A stretch of DNA of 64,000 nucleotides from Gillisia sp. Hel1_33_143 (lineage in GTDB: Bacteria > Bacteroidota > Bacteroidia > Flavobacteriales > Flavobacteriaceae): assembly GCF_900104765.1 (NCBI RefSeq), contig NZ_LT629737.1, positions 434,001 through 498,000 of the forward strand. The letters are read 5' to 3'. The notes under the pieces were generated by a model, which ran no database searches, was not told the origin of the DNA, and saw nothing but the letters and a program-made list of their open reading frames with translations. The position numbers were made by a program, and so were the translations under genes. Shown here one piece after another: positions 45,931 to 54,869 of this stretch; positions within the stretch are counted from its first letter, which is position 1, and each line of letters opens with the position of its first letter.

Positions 45931-45971
45931 GCTATAACTTTTGTAGTTTTATAGACTTATAATTTTCCTAT

Positions 45972-48797
45972 ATGTCACAACAAAAACGTTTATTTCTTTT
46001 AGATGCTTATGCATTAATATTTAGAGGATATTATGCCTTTATCAAAAATCCCAGAATCAATTCCAAAGGGCTAGATACTTCCGCAATAATGGGTTTTACA
46101 AATTCTTTATTCGATGTAATTAGAAGAGAAAAACCAGATCATTTAGCGGTATGTTTTGATAAAGATGGAAGCGCAGAGAGAACAGAATTATATGCCGACT
46201 ATAAGGCGAATAGAGATGCCACCCCAGAACCTATAAAAATTGCAATACCTTATATTCAAGATATTTTACGCGCCATGCATATTCCCGTGGTAGTTTTACC
46301 GGGATGCGAAGCAGATGATGTTATTGGTACTTTGGCAAAACAAGCTGAAAAAGAAGGTTACCAAACTTTTATGGTAACTCCAGATAAGGATTTTGCTCAA
46401 TTAGTTTCAGAAAATATCTTTATGTACCGCCCTGCAAGAATGGGTAATGGAATCGAGATTCTTGGTATTCCGGAAGTTCAGGAAAAATTTGGAGTTGAGA
46501 GACCGGAGCAGGTTATAGACTTCTTGGGGATGATGGGAGATGCATCCGACAATATTCCGGGACTTCCGGGAGTTGGAGAAAAAACTGCCAAAAAATTCCT
46601 GAAAGAATTTGGAAGCATGGAAGAGCTTTTAGCAAATACCCATAAGCTGAAAGGAAAGATGAAGGAGAAGATCGAGGAAAATGCTGAACTTGGAATTCTT
46701 TCCAAGAGACTAGCAACGATCATGACCGATATCGATGTGAAATTTGATGCAAAAGATTACGAACTTTCTCATCCAGATTCAGATAAAGTTCAGCAGTTAT
46801 TTGAAGAATTAGAATTTAGAAGATTAAAAGATCAGTTCATAAAATTATTTTCAGGAGAAGATCAATCAAACCCTACTCCTATTTCAGGATCAAAATCTAA
46901 TACAGCTCCAAACCAAACCGCTGGTGCAGGGCAGTTCTCTTTATTTGGTGGAGATACCGAAAAAATTGAAGCGACCTCTAGCAGGCAAAATCTAAAAGAT
47001 ACATCTCATGTGTATCAAAGTCTTTCTTCAGAAATGGCTATAAATTTATTCCTAAAGAATCTTAGCAAGCAGAAGAGCGTTTGTTTTGATACCGAAACTA
47101 CCAGTTTGAATCCGTTGGAAGCTAAATTGGTAGGAATCGCTTTTTCTTGGGAAGCTGGAAAAGGTTTTTATTTGCCTTTCCCGGAAGAAGATGCCGAAGC
47201 TCAAGAATTAATTGAGATTTTACGTCCATTCTTTGAAGATGAAGCTATCGAAAAAATAGGTCAGAATTTAAAGTATGACATTAAAGTTCTTGCTAAATAT
47301 AACATCGATATAAAAGGTGCACTTTTCGACACTATGATAGCTCATTATTTGATTAACCCAGATATGAGGCATAATATGGATGTCTTAGCTGAGACCTATC
47401 TTAATTATACTCCCCAACCAATAACAGATCTTATTGGTAAAAAAGGCAAGAATCAGGGAAATATGAGAGATGTTTCGCTAGAGAAACAAACCGAATATGC
47501 TGTAGAAGATGCAGATATTACCCTTCAGCTAAAACAACAATTTGATCATGAACTAAAAGAAGCAAAGACAGATAAACTTTTTAATGATATTGAAATTCCG
47601 TTAGTGCGCGTATTGGCAGATATGGAATTGGAGGGGATTAGACTGGATGAAGATTTTTTAAAATCTTTATCTGAAGAACTTGAAAATGATATTTCAAAAT
47701 TAGAAGCTCATATTTATACTGAAGCTGGAGAAGAGTTTAATATCGCATCTCCAAAACAGTTGGGTATTATATTATTTGAAAAATTAGAACTAGTTAAAAA
47801 ACCGAAGAAGACCAAAACCGGACAATACTCTACAAGTGAGGATGTTTTATCTTATCTGGCAAGTGAACATAAAATAATTCAAAGTGTGTTGGATTATAGA
47901 GGTTTGGTAAAGTTAAAGAACACCTATATAGATGCACTACCAAATCAGATAGAAAAAACTACAGGGAGAGTGCATACAGATTATATGCAAACTGTGGCTG
48001 CCACGGGAAGATTGAGTTCTAACAATCCAAACCTTCAAAATATTCCAATTAGAACAGAACGTGGAAGACAAGTTAGAAAAGCATTTATTGCTAGAGATGA
48101 AAATTACACCCTGCTTGCTGCGGATTATTCTCAGATTGAATTGAGAATAATTGCAGCCTTAAGCGAAGAGGAAAATATGATGGAAGCTTTTAAAAATGGT
48201 GAAGATATTCATGCCTCCACCGCAGCAAAAGTTTTCAATGTGCCTTTGGAAGAGGTTACTAGAGAACAACGTAGCAATGCAAAAACGGTGAATTTTGGAA
48301 TTGTATATGGAGTTTCTGCTTTTGGACTTAGCAATCAAACAGATCTTTCCAGAGCAGAATCTAAAGAATTAATAGACACCTATTATGCAACGTATCCTAA
48401 ACTTAGAGATTATATACAATCTCAAGTGGAATTTGCTAGAGAACATGGGTACGTGCAAACCGTACTTGGCAGAAGACGTTACTTAAAAGATATCAATTCT
48501 CAGAACGCTGTTGTAAGAGGAGCGGCAGAGAGAAATGCCGTTAATGCTCCAATTCAAGGAAGTGCTGCAGATATTATAAAAATTGCAATGATCAATATTC
48601 ACAAAAAACTAAAAGCAGGTAAATACAAGACTAAAATGTTACTTCAGGTACATGATGAATTGGTCTTTGATGTATTTAATGAAGAGCTTGAAGAAATGAA
48701 AATATTGATTAAGGATGAAATGGAACAAGCCTTTAAAATAAGTGTTCCTCTAGATGTAGAAATTGGAGTTGGAGAGAACTGGCTGCAAGCACACTAA
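45972..48797 (+). CDS. polA: DNA polymerase I
   Basis: DNA polymerase I (941 aa) fills gaps and removes RNA primers. It has the 5'-nuclease domain (about 1-300, LFLLDAYALIFRGYYAF and DDVIGTLAKQAEKEG), a proofreading 3'-5' exonuclease with its acidic residues kept (CFDTETTSLNP, NLKYDIKVL and YAVEDADITLQ), and the family A polymerase domain with LLAADYSQIELRI, RSNAKTVNFGIVYG and LLQVHDELVFDV. All active-site blocks look intact. It stands alone with its own terminator. Confidence 0.98.
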   Translation: MSQQKRLFLLDAYALIFRGYYAFIKNPRINSKGLDTSAIMGFTNSLFDVIRREKPDHLAVCFDKDGSAERTELYADYKANRDATPEPIKIAIPYIQDILRAMHIPVVVLPGCEADDVIGTLAKQAEKEGYQTFMVTPDKDFAQLVSENIFMYRPARMGNGIEILGIPEVQEKFGVERPEQVIDFLGMMGDASDNIPGLPGVGEKTAKKFLKEFGSMEELLANTHKLKGKMKEKIEENAELGILSKRLATIMTDIDVKFDAKDYELSHPDSDKVQQLFEELEFRRLKDQFIKLFSGEDQSNPTPISGSKSNTAPNQTAGAGQFSLFGGDTEKIEATSSRQNLKDTSHVYQSLSSEMAINLFLKNLSKQKSVCFDTETTSLNPLEAKLVGIAFSWEAGKGFYLPFPEEDAEAQELIEILRPFFEDEAIEKIGQNLKYDIKVLAKYNIDIKGALFDTMIAHYLINPDMRHNMDVLAETYLNYTPQPITDLIGKKGKNQGNMRDVSLEKQTEYAVEDADITLQLKQQFDHELKEAKTDKLFNDIEIPLVRVLADMELEGIRLDEDFLKSLSEELENDISKLEAHIYTEAGEEFNIASPKQLGIILFEKLELVKKPKKTKTGQYSTSEDVLSYLASEHKIIQSVLDYRGLVKLKNTYIDALPNQIEKTTGRVHTDYMQTVAATGRLSSNNPNLQNIPIRTERGRQVRKAFIARDENYTLLAADYSQIELRIIAALSEEENMMEAFKNGEDIHASTAAKVFNVPLEEVTREQRSNAKTVNFGIVYGVSAFGLSNQTDLSRAESKELIDTYYATYPKLRDYIQSQVEFAREHGYVQTVLGRRRYLKDINSQNAVVRGAAERNAVNAPIQGSAADIIKIAMINIHKKLKAGKYKTKMLLQVHDELVFDVFNEELEEMKILIKDEMEQAFKISVPLDVEIGVGENWLQAH

Positions 48798-48803
48798 AAA
48801 GGC

Positions 48804-48838
48804 AAAAGAGGCTATTATATTAAATAATAGCCTCTTTC
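48804..48838 (+). terminator. Intrinsic terminator after polA
   Basis: AAAGAGGCTATTA pairs with TAATAGCCTCTTT around a short loop, with A- and T-rich flanks. It is eight bases after the polA stop and may also act on the convergent gene at 48866. Confidence 0.85.
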
Positions 48839-48865
48839 AAATTAACACTTGCTGTAAATAATTTG

Positions 48866-49435
48866 CTAGTTCTTAGCATATTCTAAAGACAGGATTCTGA
48901 TTGGGGAAGCAGAACTGTCTCCAGGGTCACTCACATACTTGTCTGATTCAAACTTAGTAACTGCGAATGCGAAAGTTGTTGGGGTAATAGTAAGCTGTTT
49001 TCTTTCAGTATATATAATTCCACCTACATTAATGTCAAGAACAAGAACATCTCCGTCTACATCCCAAGTTCCGGAATCTGCTCTTCCACTTTCACAAGTA
49101 ATTTCATCATTATCTATACCTCCACTAAAACCTAGTTTTGCATTGGTAGCAGTAAAGGTCATATCTTCTCTAAACACCACCCCCATTTGATCAAAACAAT
49201 TGGTCTCATTTAAAATGTTATTATTACTTGTACCGTCACTGTTAAGATCTACTGGAGTATCTGCCTGCATAACAGATAAATTCCAAGTTCCAACAAGATC
49301 TGATGGTGCTAAGGTAGTTGAAAGGTCTGTTCCATTAAAAGCAGCAGATTGTACATCATCTCTATCTTCTGCAGCGCAGGAAAACAATGAAACTATAACT
49401 ACTAATAATAGGGATCTAGTAAAAAATTTGTTCAT
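48866..49435 (-). CDS. Lipocalin-like lipoprotein
   Basis: The protein (189 aa) has a lipoprotein signal peptide with lipobox LFSC (Cys20), then a compact beta-rich domain starting LVGTWNLSVMQ, the usual first strand of lipocalin-like domains of Bacteroidota, with two Cys (NETNCFDQ and ITCESG) that may form a disulfide, and a closing pattern DGDVLVLDINVGG. A segment DLNSDGTSNNNIL resembles a calcium-binding loop. Function is unknown. A candidate promoter lies upstream and the gene shares the polA terminator. Confidence 0.75.
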   Translation of the reverse strand: MNKFFTRSLLLVVIVSLFSCAAEDRDDVQSAAFNGTDLSTTLAPSDLVGTWNLSVMQADTPVDLNSDGTSNNNILNETNCFDQMGVVFREDMTFTATNAKLGFSGGIDNDEITCESGRADSGTWDVDGDVLVLDINVGGIIYTERKQLTITPTTFAFAVTKFESDKYVSDPGDSSASPIRILSLEYAKN

Positions 49436-49464
49436 AGCTAAAATTTTATAACATTATAACACTG

Positions 49465-49472
49465 CAAACATA
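49465..49472 (-). promoter_or_regulatory. Candidate -7 box of the lipocalin-like lipoprotein gene
   Basis: On the minus strand it reads TATGTTTG, an exact TAnnTTTG match, 29 bases upstream of the start codon. No clear -33 element is seen. Confidence 0.4.
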
Positions 49473-49709
49473 AGCACATTAAAGTTTAATTTATGACTTT
49501 ATTAACACATAAAGTGCCGTTAAACGGTTTTTTAACACACTTCAGCTTTTTAAACCCTATCTAACGTAAGAAATTTACTTATAAAATTAAGAATTAGTGT
49601 CTTATGGTAGCTTATGAAGTAGCAATGTTAAAAATTGAAGCTCATAGTCGCTCCTGAGAACTGATTAAACTTTAAACTATTCACAGCAAATAAATTAATG
49701 AACCTCCTA
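49473..49709. other. Non-coding gap upstream of the rplM promoter
   Basis: This AT-rich gap between the lipoprotein gene (minus strand) and the rplM promoter holds no credible reading frame, repeat or stem-loop that I can support. Its right end abuts the rplM promoter. Confidence 0.5.
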
Positions 49710-49740
49710 TTTGCAATATGAATTTATAATTGTACATTTG
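49710..49740 (+). promoter_or_regulatory. Promoter of the rplM-rpsI operon
   Basis: TTTG (49710-49713) and TACATTTG (49733-49740) are separated by 19 bases and match the Bacteroidota -33 TTTG and -7 TAnnTTTG elements. Transcription would begin a few bases downstream, at about 49745, giving a leader of about 70 bases before the rplM GTG. Confidence 0.65.
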
Positions 49741-49742
49741 CA

Positions 49743-49777
49743 CCCCTGTTTTCACGATAGAAATATCGGGAACGGGG
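49743..49777 (+). promoter_or_regulatory. Hairpin at the 5' end of the rplM leader
   Basis: CCCC-t-GTT pairs with AAC-GGGG, enclosing an inner perfect stem CGATA / TATCG capped by a GAAA tetraloop. The structure lies at the very start of the predicted transcript. It could bind L13 or stabilise the message; the exact transcription start decides whether the outer CCCC is transcribed. Confidence 0.45.
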
Positions 49778-49812
49778 AATGGAATGTTTAATAACAAGTA
49801 AAATTAATTAGT

Positions 49813-50268
49813 GTGGACACATTAAGCTACAAAACAGTATCGGCCAACAAGGCTACCGTGACCAAAGATTGGGTACACGTAGATGCTGATGGTCAGACTT
49901 TAGGTCGTCTTTCTTCAATAGTTGCAAAACTACTTAGAGGAAAATACAAACCTAACTTTACCCCACACGTTGATTGCGGTGACAATGTAATTATTACAAA
50001 TGCCGAGAAGATCAACTTAACAGGAAAGAAATGGGATTCTAAGGAATACATTCGCCACACAGGCTACCCTGGGGGACAACGCAGTTTAACTGCAACAGAA
50101 TTATTCAATAAAGCTCCGGAAAGACTTATTGAAAATGCGGTAAAAGGAATGTTACCTAAGAACAAATTAGGTGCAGCTATCTTCCGTAATTTAAAGGTTT
50201 ACGTTGGGTCAGAACATGATCAATCAGCTCAAAAACCTAAAACTATTAACTTAAACGAAATTAAGTAA
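49813..50268 (+). CDS. rplM: 50S ribosomal protein L13
   Basis: L13 (151 aa) binds 23S rRNA early in 50S assembly. Family motifs are visible: WVHVDADGQTLGRLSS near residue 20, KLTGKKW-like INLTGKKWDSKEY and GMLPKNKLG. The start codon is GTG at 49813, giving the N-terminus MDTLSYKTVSANKATVTKDW that is usual in Flavobacteriaceae. It is followed by rpsI with overlapping stop and start (TAATG). Confidence 0.97.
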   Translation: MDTLSYKTVSANKATVTKDWVHVDADGQTLGRLSSIVAKLLRGKYKPNFTPHVDCGDNVIITNAEKINLTGKKWDSKEYIRHTGYPGGQRSLTATELFNKAPERLIENAVKGMLPKNKLGAAIFRNLKVYVGSEHDQSAQKPKTINLNEIK

Positions 50269-50654
50269 TGGAGGTTATTCACAAAATTGGTCGTAGAAAA
50301 ACGGCTGTTGCAAGAGTATATGTTGGGCAAGGAAGCGGTAACATTACTGTTAACAAAAAGGATCTTAAAGATTACTTTACTACCGGACCATTACTTTTTA
50401 AAGTAATGCAACCTCTAAACATGACTGGAAACGAAGAGAACTTTGATGTAAAAGTGAACGTTTACGGTGGTGGAATTACAGGACAAGCGGAAGCAATTCG
50501 TCTTGCACTTTCTAGAGCTATGGTAGAATTGGATGCAGAGAACCGTGCGGTATTAAAGCCAGAAGGTTTAATGACCAGAGATCCAAGAATGGTAGAACGT
50601 AAGAAATTCGGTCAGAAGAAAGCCCGTAAGAAATTTCAGTTCTCGAAACGTTAA
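50268..50654 (+). CDS. rpsI: 30S ribosomal protein S9
   Basis: S9 (128 aa) reaches the P site of the 30S subunit with its C-terminal tail. It shows IGRRKTAVARVYV at the N-terminus, GGGITGQAEAIRLALSRAM in the centre, and the end motif RDPRMVERKKFGQKKARKKFQFSKR with the invariant terminal Lys-Arg. It overlaps rplM by one base and is translationally coupled to it. Confidence 0.98.
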   Translation: MEVIHKIGRRKTAVARVYVGQGSGNITVNKKDLKDYFTTGPLLFKVMQPLNMTGNEENFDVKVNVYGGGITGQAEAIRLALSRAMVELDAENRAVLKPEGLMTRDPRMVERKKFGQKKARKKFQFSKR

Positions 50655-50704
50655 TATATTGGGCATTGCCCAGAAAGTTCATTTAATATTTAATAAGATT
50701 TTTG

Positions 50705-50785
50705 TTGTTACTCCGATACGCCTTCGGAGGTTAGTTTAGCATCTAAACGGTCGAGGCCAGATTAAAAATATCGCCACTCGATTGT
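50705..50785 (+). promoter_or_regulatory. Structured leader upstream of rpsB-tsf (candidate S2-responsive RNA)
   Basis: The 164-base interval between rpsI and rpsB can fold into three adjacent helices: CTCCGA / TCGGAG (50711-50729), GTTTAG-CAT-CTAAAC (50734-50748) and TCGAG / CTCGA closing a larger loop (50751-50781). S2 autoregulates its own operon through leader RNA in other bacteria; by analogy this may be a similar element. Covariation has not been tested. Confidence 0.45.
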
Positions 50786-50818
50786 TGCTATCTCAACAGA
50801 ACGTAAACTATTACAAAA

Positions 50819-51709
50819 ATGGCAAACAAAGTAGAAGTAAAAGAATTACTTGATGCAGGTGTCCACTTTGGTCACCTAACAAGAAGATGGAACCCAAACA
50901 TGGCCCCATATATTTATATGGAGCGCAACGGGATTCACATCATCAACCTATATAAAAGTGCTGCAAAAATGCAAGAAGCCGCAGAGGCTCTTAAAAAGAT
51001 TGCAGCTAGTGGTAGAAAAATACTTTTTGTAGCTACCAAGAAACAAGCTAAAGAGATCGTTTCAGAACAAGCGTTAAGAGCCAACATGCCATATATCACA
51101 GAAAGATGGCCTGGTGGAATGCTAACTAACTTTATCACCATTCGTAAAGCCGTTAAAAAAATGGCTTCTATTGATAGAATGAAAAAAGACGGTACTTTCA
51201 ACACTCTTTCTAAGAAAGAACGTTTACAAGTAGACCGTTTAAGAGCTAAGTTAGAAAAGAACTTAGGTTCTATTTCAGATATGAGCCGTCTTCCGGCTGC
51301 ATTATTTGTAGTAGATACAACTCGTGAACACATTGCTATTAAAGAAGCTCAGAAATTAAACATTCCAATTTTTGCAATGGTTGATACTAACTCTGATCCT
51401 CGTGAAGTAGAATACGTGATCCCATCTAACGATGATGCATCTAAATCTATAGACAAAGTGATCTCTTATATGTCTGACGCTATAGTAGAAGGTCTTTCTG
51501 AAAGAAAGTCTACTAAAGATGATAAGGACGATAGCAAAGAATCTAAAGCTCCTAAGGCCCCAAAAGCTAAAAAATCAGATGCAGATGTAGAAGTTCCTTC
51601 TAAAGATGCAGAAGACAAAAAAGCAATGAAAGAGGCTAAAAAAGATGTTAAACTAGAGTCTAAACATGAGACTTTAGAAAAAGCTAAGTCTAACGACGAA
51701 GAAGAATAA
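50819..51709 (+). CDS. rpsB: 30S ribosomal protein S2, with charged C-terminal extension
   Basis: S2 (296 aa) is a late-assembling 30S protein. The core (about 1-230) shows LLDAGVHFGHLTRRWNPNM, FVATKKQAKEIV, RWPGGMLTNF and AMVDTNSDP. From about residue 232 there follows a tail of roughly 60 residues rich in Lys, Asp, Glu and Ala (for example DDKDDSKESKAPKAPKAKK), which is low complexity and likely disordered. E. coli S2 has 241 residues. It is upstream of tsf by 94 bases. Confidence 0.97.
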   Translation: MANKVEVKELLDAGVHFGHLTRRWNPNMAPYIYMERNGIHIINLYKSAAKMQEAAEALKKIAASGRKILFVATKKQAKEIVSEQALRANMPYITERWPGGMLTNFITIRKAVKKMASIDRMKKDGTFNTLSKKERLQVDRLRAKLEKNLGSISDMSRLPAALFVVDTTREHIAIKEAQKLNIPIFAMVDTNSDPREVEYVIPSNDDASKSIDKVISYMSDAIVEGLSERKSTKDDKDDSKESKAPKAPKAKKSDADVEVPSKDAEDKKAMKEAKKDVKLESKHETLEKAKSNDEEE

Positions 51710-51803
51710 CATAATTTTTTGATAAGTTTTATGAGTCGTTTAGTTCTTTCTTTTGAAAATAGCTAAACGACTTGTTCATTAAAAACCAAAAATTCTAAAC
51801 ATC

Positions 51804-52628
51804 ATGGCAAAGATAACCGCCGCAGAAGTAAATAAATTAAGACAATCTACCGGTGCCGGTATGATGGATTGTAAAAAAGCATTAGTAGAAGCTGATGGAA
51901 ATTTTGACTCAGCTGTTGAGATCCTTCGTAAGAAAGGTCAAAAAGTTGCTGCAAATAGAGCCGACAGAGATTCTTCTGAAGGAGCTGTAATTGCAAAAGT
52001 TAATGAAGATTCTACAAGAGGAGTTATTGTTTCTCTTAACTGTGAAACAGATTTCGTTGCTAAGAATGATTCTTTCGTTCAATTAGCTACAGATCTTGCT
52101 GAAATTGCTATCAACACTTCCTCTAAAGAAGAGTTATTAGCTGCAGATTACAAAGGTATCTCAGTTCAGGATAAATTAACTGAGCAAACTGGTGTAATTG
52201 GAGAGAAAATTGAAATTGGAGATTACCGTACTATGGAAGCTCCTTTTGTTGGTTCTTACATCCATGCTGGTAATAAAATTGCTGTTCTTACAGGACTTTC
52301 TAAAAATGTAGATGGGGCTGAAGAAGCTGCAAAGAACGTTTCTATGCAAGCTGCTGCTATGAACCCTGTTGCTTTAAATGAAGATGGTGTAGATCAAACT
52401 GTAATTGATAAAGAAATTGAAATTGCAAAAGATCAACTTAGAGAAGAAGGAAAACCTGAAGAGATGTTAGATAATATCGCAAAAGGTAAAATTAAACGTT
52501 TCTTTAAGGACAACACTCTTGTAAATCAAGACTACATTAAAGACAACAAGTTAAGCGTTTCTGCATACGTAAAGTCTGTAGATAGCGATCTTACTATTGT
52601 TGCTTTTGAAAGAGTTGCTTTAGGATAA
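51804..52628 (+). CDS. tsf: Translation elongation factor Ts
   Basis: EF-Ts (274 aa) exchanges GDP for GTP on EF-Tu. It has the UBA-like N-terminus (VNKLRQSTGAGMMDCKKAL), the catalytic motif NCETDFVAKND near residue 80, a dimerisation-type core and a C-terminal module (KGKIKRFFKDNTLVNQDYIKD). It lies in the standard rpsB-tsf order and is followed by a strong terminator. Confidence 0.98.
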   Translation: MAKITAAEVNKLRQSTGAGMMDCKKALVEADGNFDSAVEILRKKGQKVAANRADRDSSEGAVIAKVNEDSTRGVIVSLNCETDFVAKNDSFVQLATDLAEIAINTSSKEELLAADYKGISVQDKLTEQTGVIGEKIEIGDYRTMEAPFVGSYIHAGNKIAVLTGLSKNVDGAEEAAKNVSMQAAAMNPVALNEDGVDQTVIDKEIEIAKDQLREEGKPEEMLDNIAKGKIKRFFKDNTLVNQDYIKDNKLSVSAYVKSVDSDLTIVAFERVALG

Positions 52629-52660
52629 TTTTCGCTTCTAAAGTGATCTTTAATCATATT

Positions 52661-52697
52661 GAAAAGCCGTTTCTTAATTGAAACGGCTTTTTTATTT
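52661..52697 (+). terminator. Intrinsic terminator of rpsB-tsf
   Basis: AAAAGCCGTTTC pairs with GAAACGGCTTTT around a six-base loop and is followed by TTTTATTTTT. It lies about 33 bases after the tsf stop. Confidence 0.92.
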
Positions 52698-52830
52698 TTA
52701 TAATTCGGCTACCTAGTATATTTAAAGCCAATTTCAATTCTTACCCACGTCTGGCCGAGCTTAATTAAGCATTTCAAGATATTTAGCGTAACCTAAACAG
52801 AGCAATAGCATAACACTTTTCAGCTTTAGT

Positions 52831-53577
52831 TTACTCCAACCTATACAAAATAGGCTTACTGGGAGCTGCATCATTTTCAAAAGAAGCAATTTGTAAATTC
52901 AATAAATAATTACCGTCTTCAATTTTATTAGAAACGTATATCAACTCCGTAATACTTGCATCAAATCGCGTGTTTTTGGGATAGTCCCAAAAAGCTTTAT
53001 GCGCTAATAATTTACCCTCATCCTTTTCCTTATCTACAGAAGGGAGGTCTATGAGCAAATGCTTCACTCCGCAGTCTCTAATATACTTTGCAGCATTCTC
53101 TGAGAGATATGGCCAATTAGTATGAGAGTATTTCCTGGTTCGCTTTTCTATATAATTGGGCAGTGTTCTAATGATTAAGGCTTCTGCATCTCCCCTCTCT
53201 AAATACTTTTCTATCTGCTCTAGAATAATTACCTGATCTCCCTCTATTTTAAGAGGTTCTATAGAAACTAATTTTGCTGTAAAGAAAAAAGTCTTCAGGC
53301 TATCATTAATACTATAAAACTCTTTGGTGATATGGCCAACGCACTCTGTATGGGTACCATGCCCGTGCGGATTGAAATAGATGTTATTAAAATTTGTGGA
53401 AGCCCCTTCTGCAACCTTCCCAACAAAATCTCCATCTACTACTGGTTTTATTCTTGGATGTTCCAAGTACCACGCTATAGGATTCTTATCATCTCCACGA
53501 ACACTTAGAGAGATATCTAAAGGCTGAGACAGATCTACCAGAAAACTTTTGTTCTTATGCTGTATGCTTGTTTTCAT
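52831..53577 (-). CDS. Cyclase-family (kynurenine formamidase-like) hydrolase
   Basis: The protein (248 aa) shows the metal-binding signature of the cyclase/kynurenine formamidase family, HGHGTHTECVGH (His-x-Gly-Thr-His-x-Glu-x3-His), near residue 73, where the family usually has Asp in place of Glu. No signal peptide. Substrate cannot be assigned: no tryptophan-degradation genes are nearby. It stands alone, 70 bases from the hemW stop on the same strand. Confidence 0.8.
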   Translation of the reverse strand: MKTSIQHKNKSFLVDLSQPLDISLSVRGDDKNPIAWYLEHPRIKPVVDGDFVGKVAEGASTNFNNIYFNPHGHGTHTECVGHITKEFYSINDSLKTFFFTAKLVSIEPLKIEGDQVIILEQIEKYLERGDAEALIIRTLPNYIEKRTRKYSHTNWPYLSENAAKYIRDCGVKHLLIDLPSVDKEKDEGKLLAHKAFWDYPKNTRFDASITELIYVSNKIEDGNYLLNLQIASFENDAAPSKPILYRLE

Positions 53578-53647
53578 TACTTTTACCTACGGTTATTATG
53601 ATATATAATTAGAACTTTAAACCAGTTCAAGATGAAGGATTGGTTAA

Positions 53648-54844
53648 TTAATTCTCATCTAAATAAAACAATTCACTAGATATACCATCACTTAAAAACT
53701 TTCCCTTATCAGAAACTTTTAAAGATTCATTTTCTAAGATCAACAAGCCCTCTTTTATTAGATTAACAGATTGCTCTAAGAGATACTTCTTGTAATTGGT
53801 TCCAAAATCTTTTTTTACCTCCTCCAAAGAAATACCCCACATAGTTCTTAAGCGAGTCATTACATATTCATTATACCTATCTGTAAGAGAAAGCTCTTCT
53901 TTCTGCGCTGGGATCTTATCATTTTCTATGGCATTAATATATAATGAATTATTATTTATATTCCATTTGCGCTGATTTCCATTAAAGGAATGGGCAGAAG
54001 GTCCAACTCCCATATAAGTTTTACCCATCCAATACGCAGTATTGTTTTGAGAGAAGTAACCTGGCTTACCATAGTTGGAAAATTCATACTGCACAAAGCC
54101 TGCTGATTTTAATTTATTGGTAAGAAGATCAAAATGAATACTTGCAACCTCATCATCTACAGGTTCTATTTTCCCCTTATCAATAAATTTCTTTAGAGCA
54201 GTATTTGGTTCCACCGTTAACGCGTAACAAGAAAAATGAGGTAGATCTAATGATAAGGCAATATCTATATTTTCCTCCCATCTTTCTACACTCATCTCTG
54301 GCATTCCATATATTAGATCTATAGAAATATTATCAAAATATTGCTTTGCAAGCTTAATAGATGTCAAGGCTTCGTTAGCATTGTGCGCACGATTCATAAG
54401 TTGAAGATCTTCCTCAAAAAAAGATTGTACTCCTATACTCAATCTATTTACACCCGCTAATTTCAATTCCTTAACCTTATCTGCTGTAAGATCATCAGGA
54501 TTGGCTTCTAAGGTAATCTCTACAGTGCTAGAAACCTCAAAATTATCTTCTATGGTAGTTAATAATTGTTTTAATTCTAGTTCTGATAGTAATGAAGGTG
54601 TACCCCCACCAAAATAGATAGTTTGAACTAATTCTTGCGTAATCTCATCTTTTCTCAGCAAGATCTCTTTACAGATCATTTGTATTAGTTCTTCCTTCTT
54701 TTTTACTGAAGTAGAAAAATGAAAATCGCAATAATGACATGCCTGTTTACAAAAAGGAATGTGAATATATATACCAAATTCTTTAACCTTATCTCCAGCT
54801 GGATTGGTTATCAAGGTTTCATTAAAGCTTTTGATATCTAACAT
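53648..54844 (-). CDS. hemW: Radical SAM haem chaperone HemW
   Basis: HemW (398 aa) is a radical SAM protein related to HemN that binds haem and helps insert it into haem proteins. The cluster motif is Cys-x3-Cys-x2-Cys followed by Asp-Phe (IPFCKQACHYCDF), lacking the fourth Cys of true HemN coproporphyrinogen dehydrogenase. SAM-binding parts YFGGGTPSLL and VNRLSIGVQSF are present, and the C-terminal HemW domain follows (MTRLRTMWGI). In this window it would suit the many haem proteins. It ends the ruvC-hemW pair, 25 bases from ruvC. Confidence 0.93.
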   Translation of the reverse strand: MLDIKSFNETLITNPAGDKVKEFGIYIHIPFCKQACHYCDFHFSTSVKKKEELIQMICKEILLRKDEITQELVQTIYFGGGTPSLLSELELKQLLTTIEDNFEVSSTVEITLEANPDDLTADKVKELKLAGVNRLSIGVQSFFEEDLQLMNRAHNANEALTSIKLAKQYFDNISIDLIYGMPEMSVERWEENIDIALSLDLPHFSCYALTVEPNTALKKFIDKGKIEPVDDEVASIHFDLLTNKLKSAGFVQYEFSNYGKPGYFSQNNTAYWMGKTYMGVGPSAHSFNGNQRKWNINNNSLYINAIENDKIPAQKEELSLTDRYNEYVMTRLRTMWGISLEEVKKDFGTNYKKYLLEQSVNLIKEGLLILENESLKVSDKGKFLSDGISSELFYLDEN

Positions 54845-54869
54845 AGATCTAGATTATTATTGACAATGG

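Noticed and set aside
50650-50680. TGGGCATTGCCCA as an rpsI terminator
   Set aside because: The arms are only six bases with a one-base loop and no T-run follows; rpsI and rpsB may share read-through.
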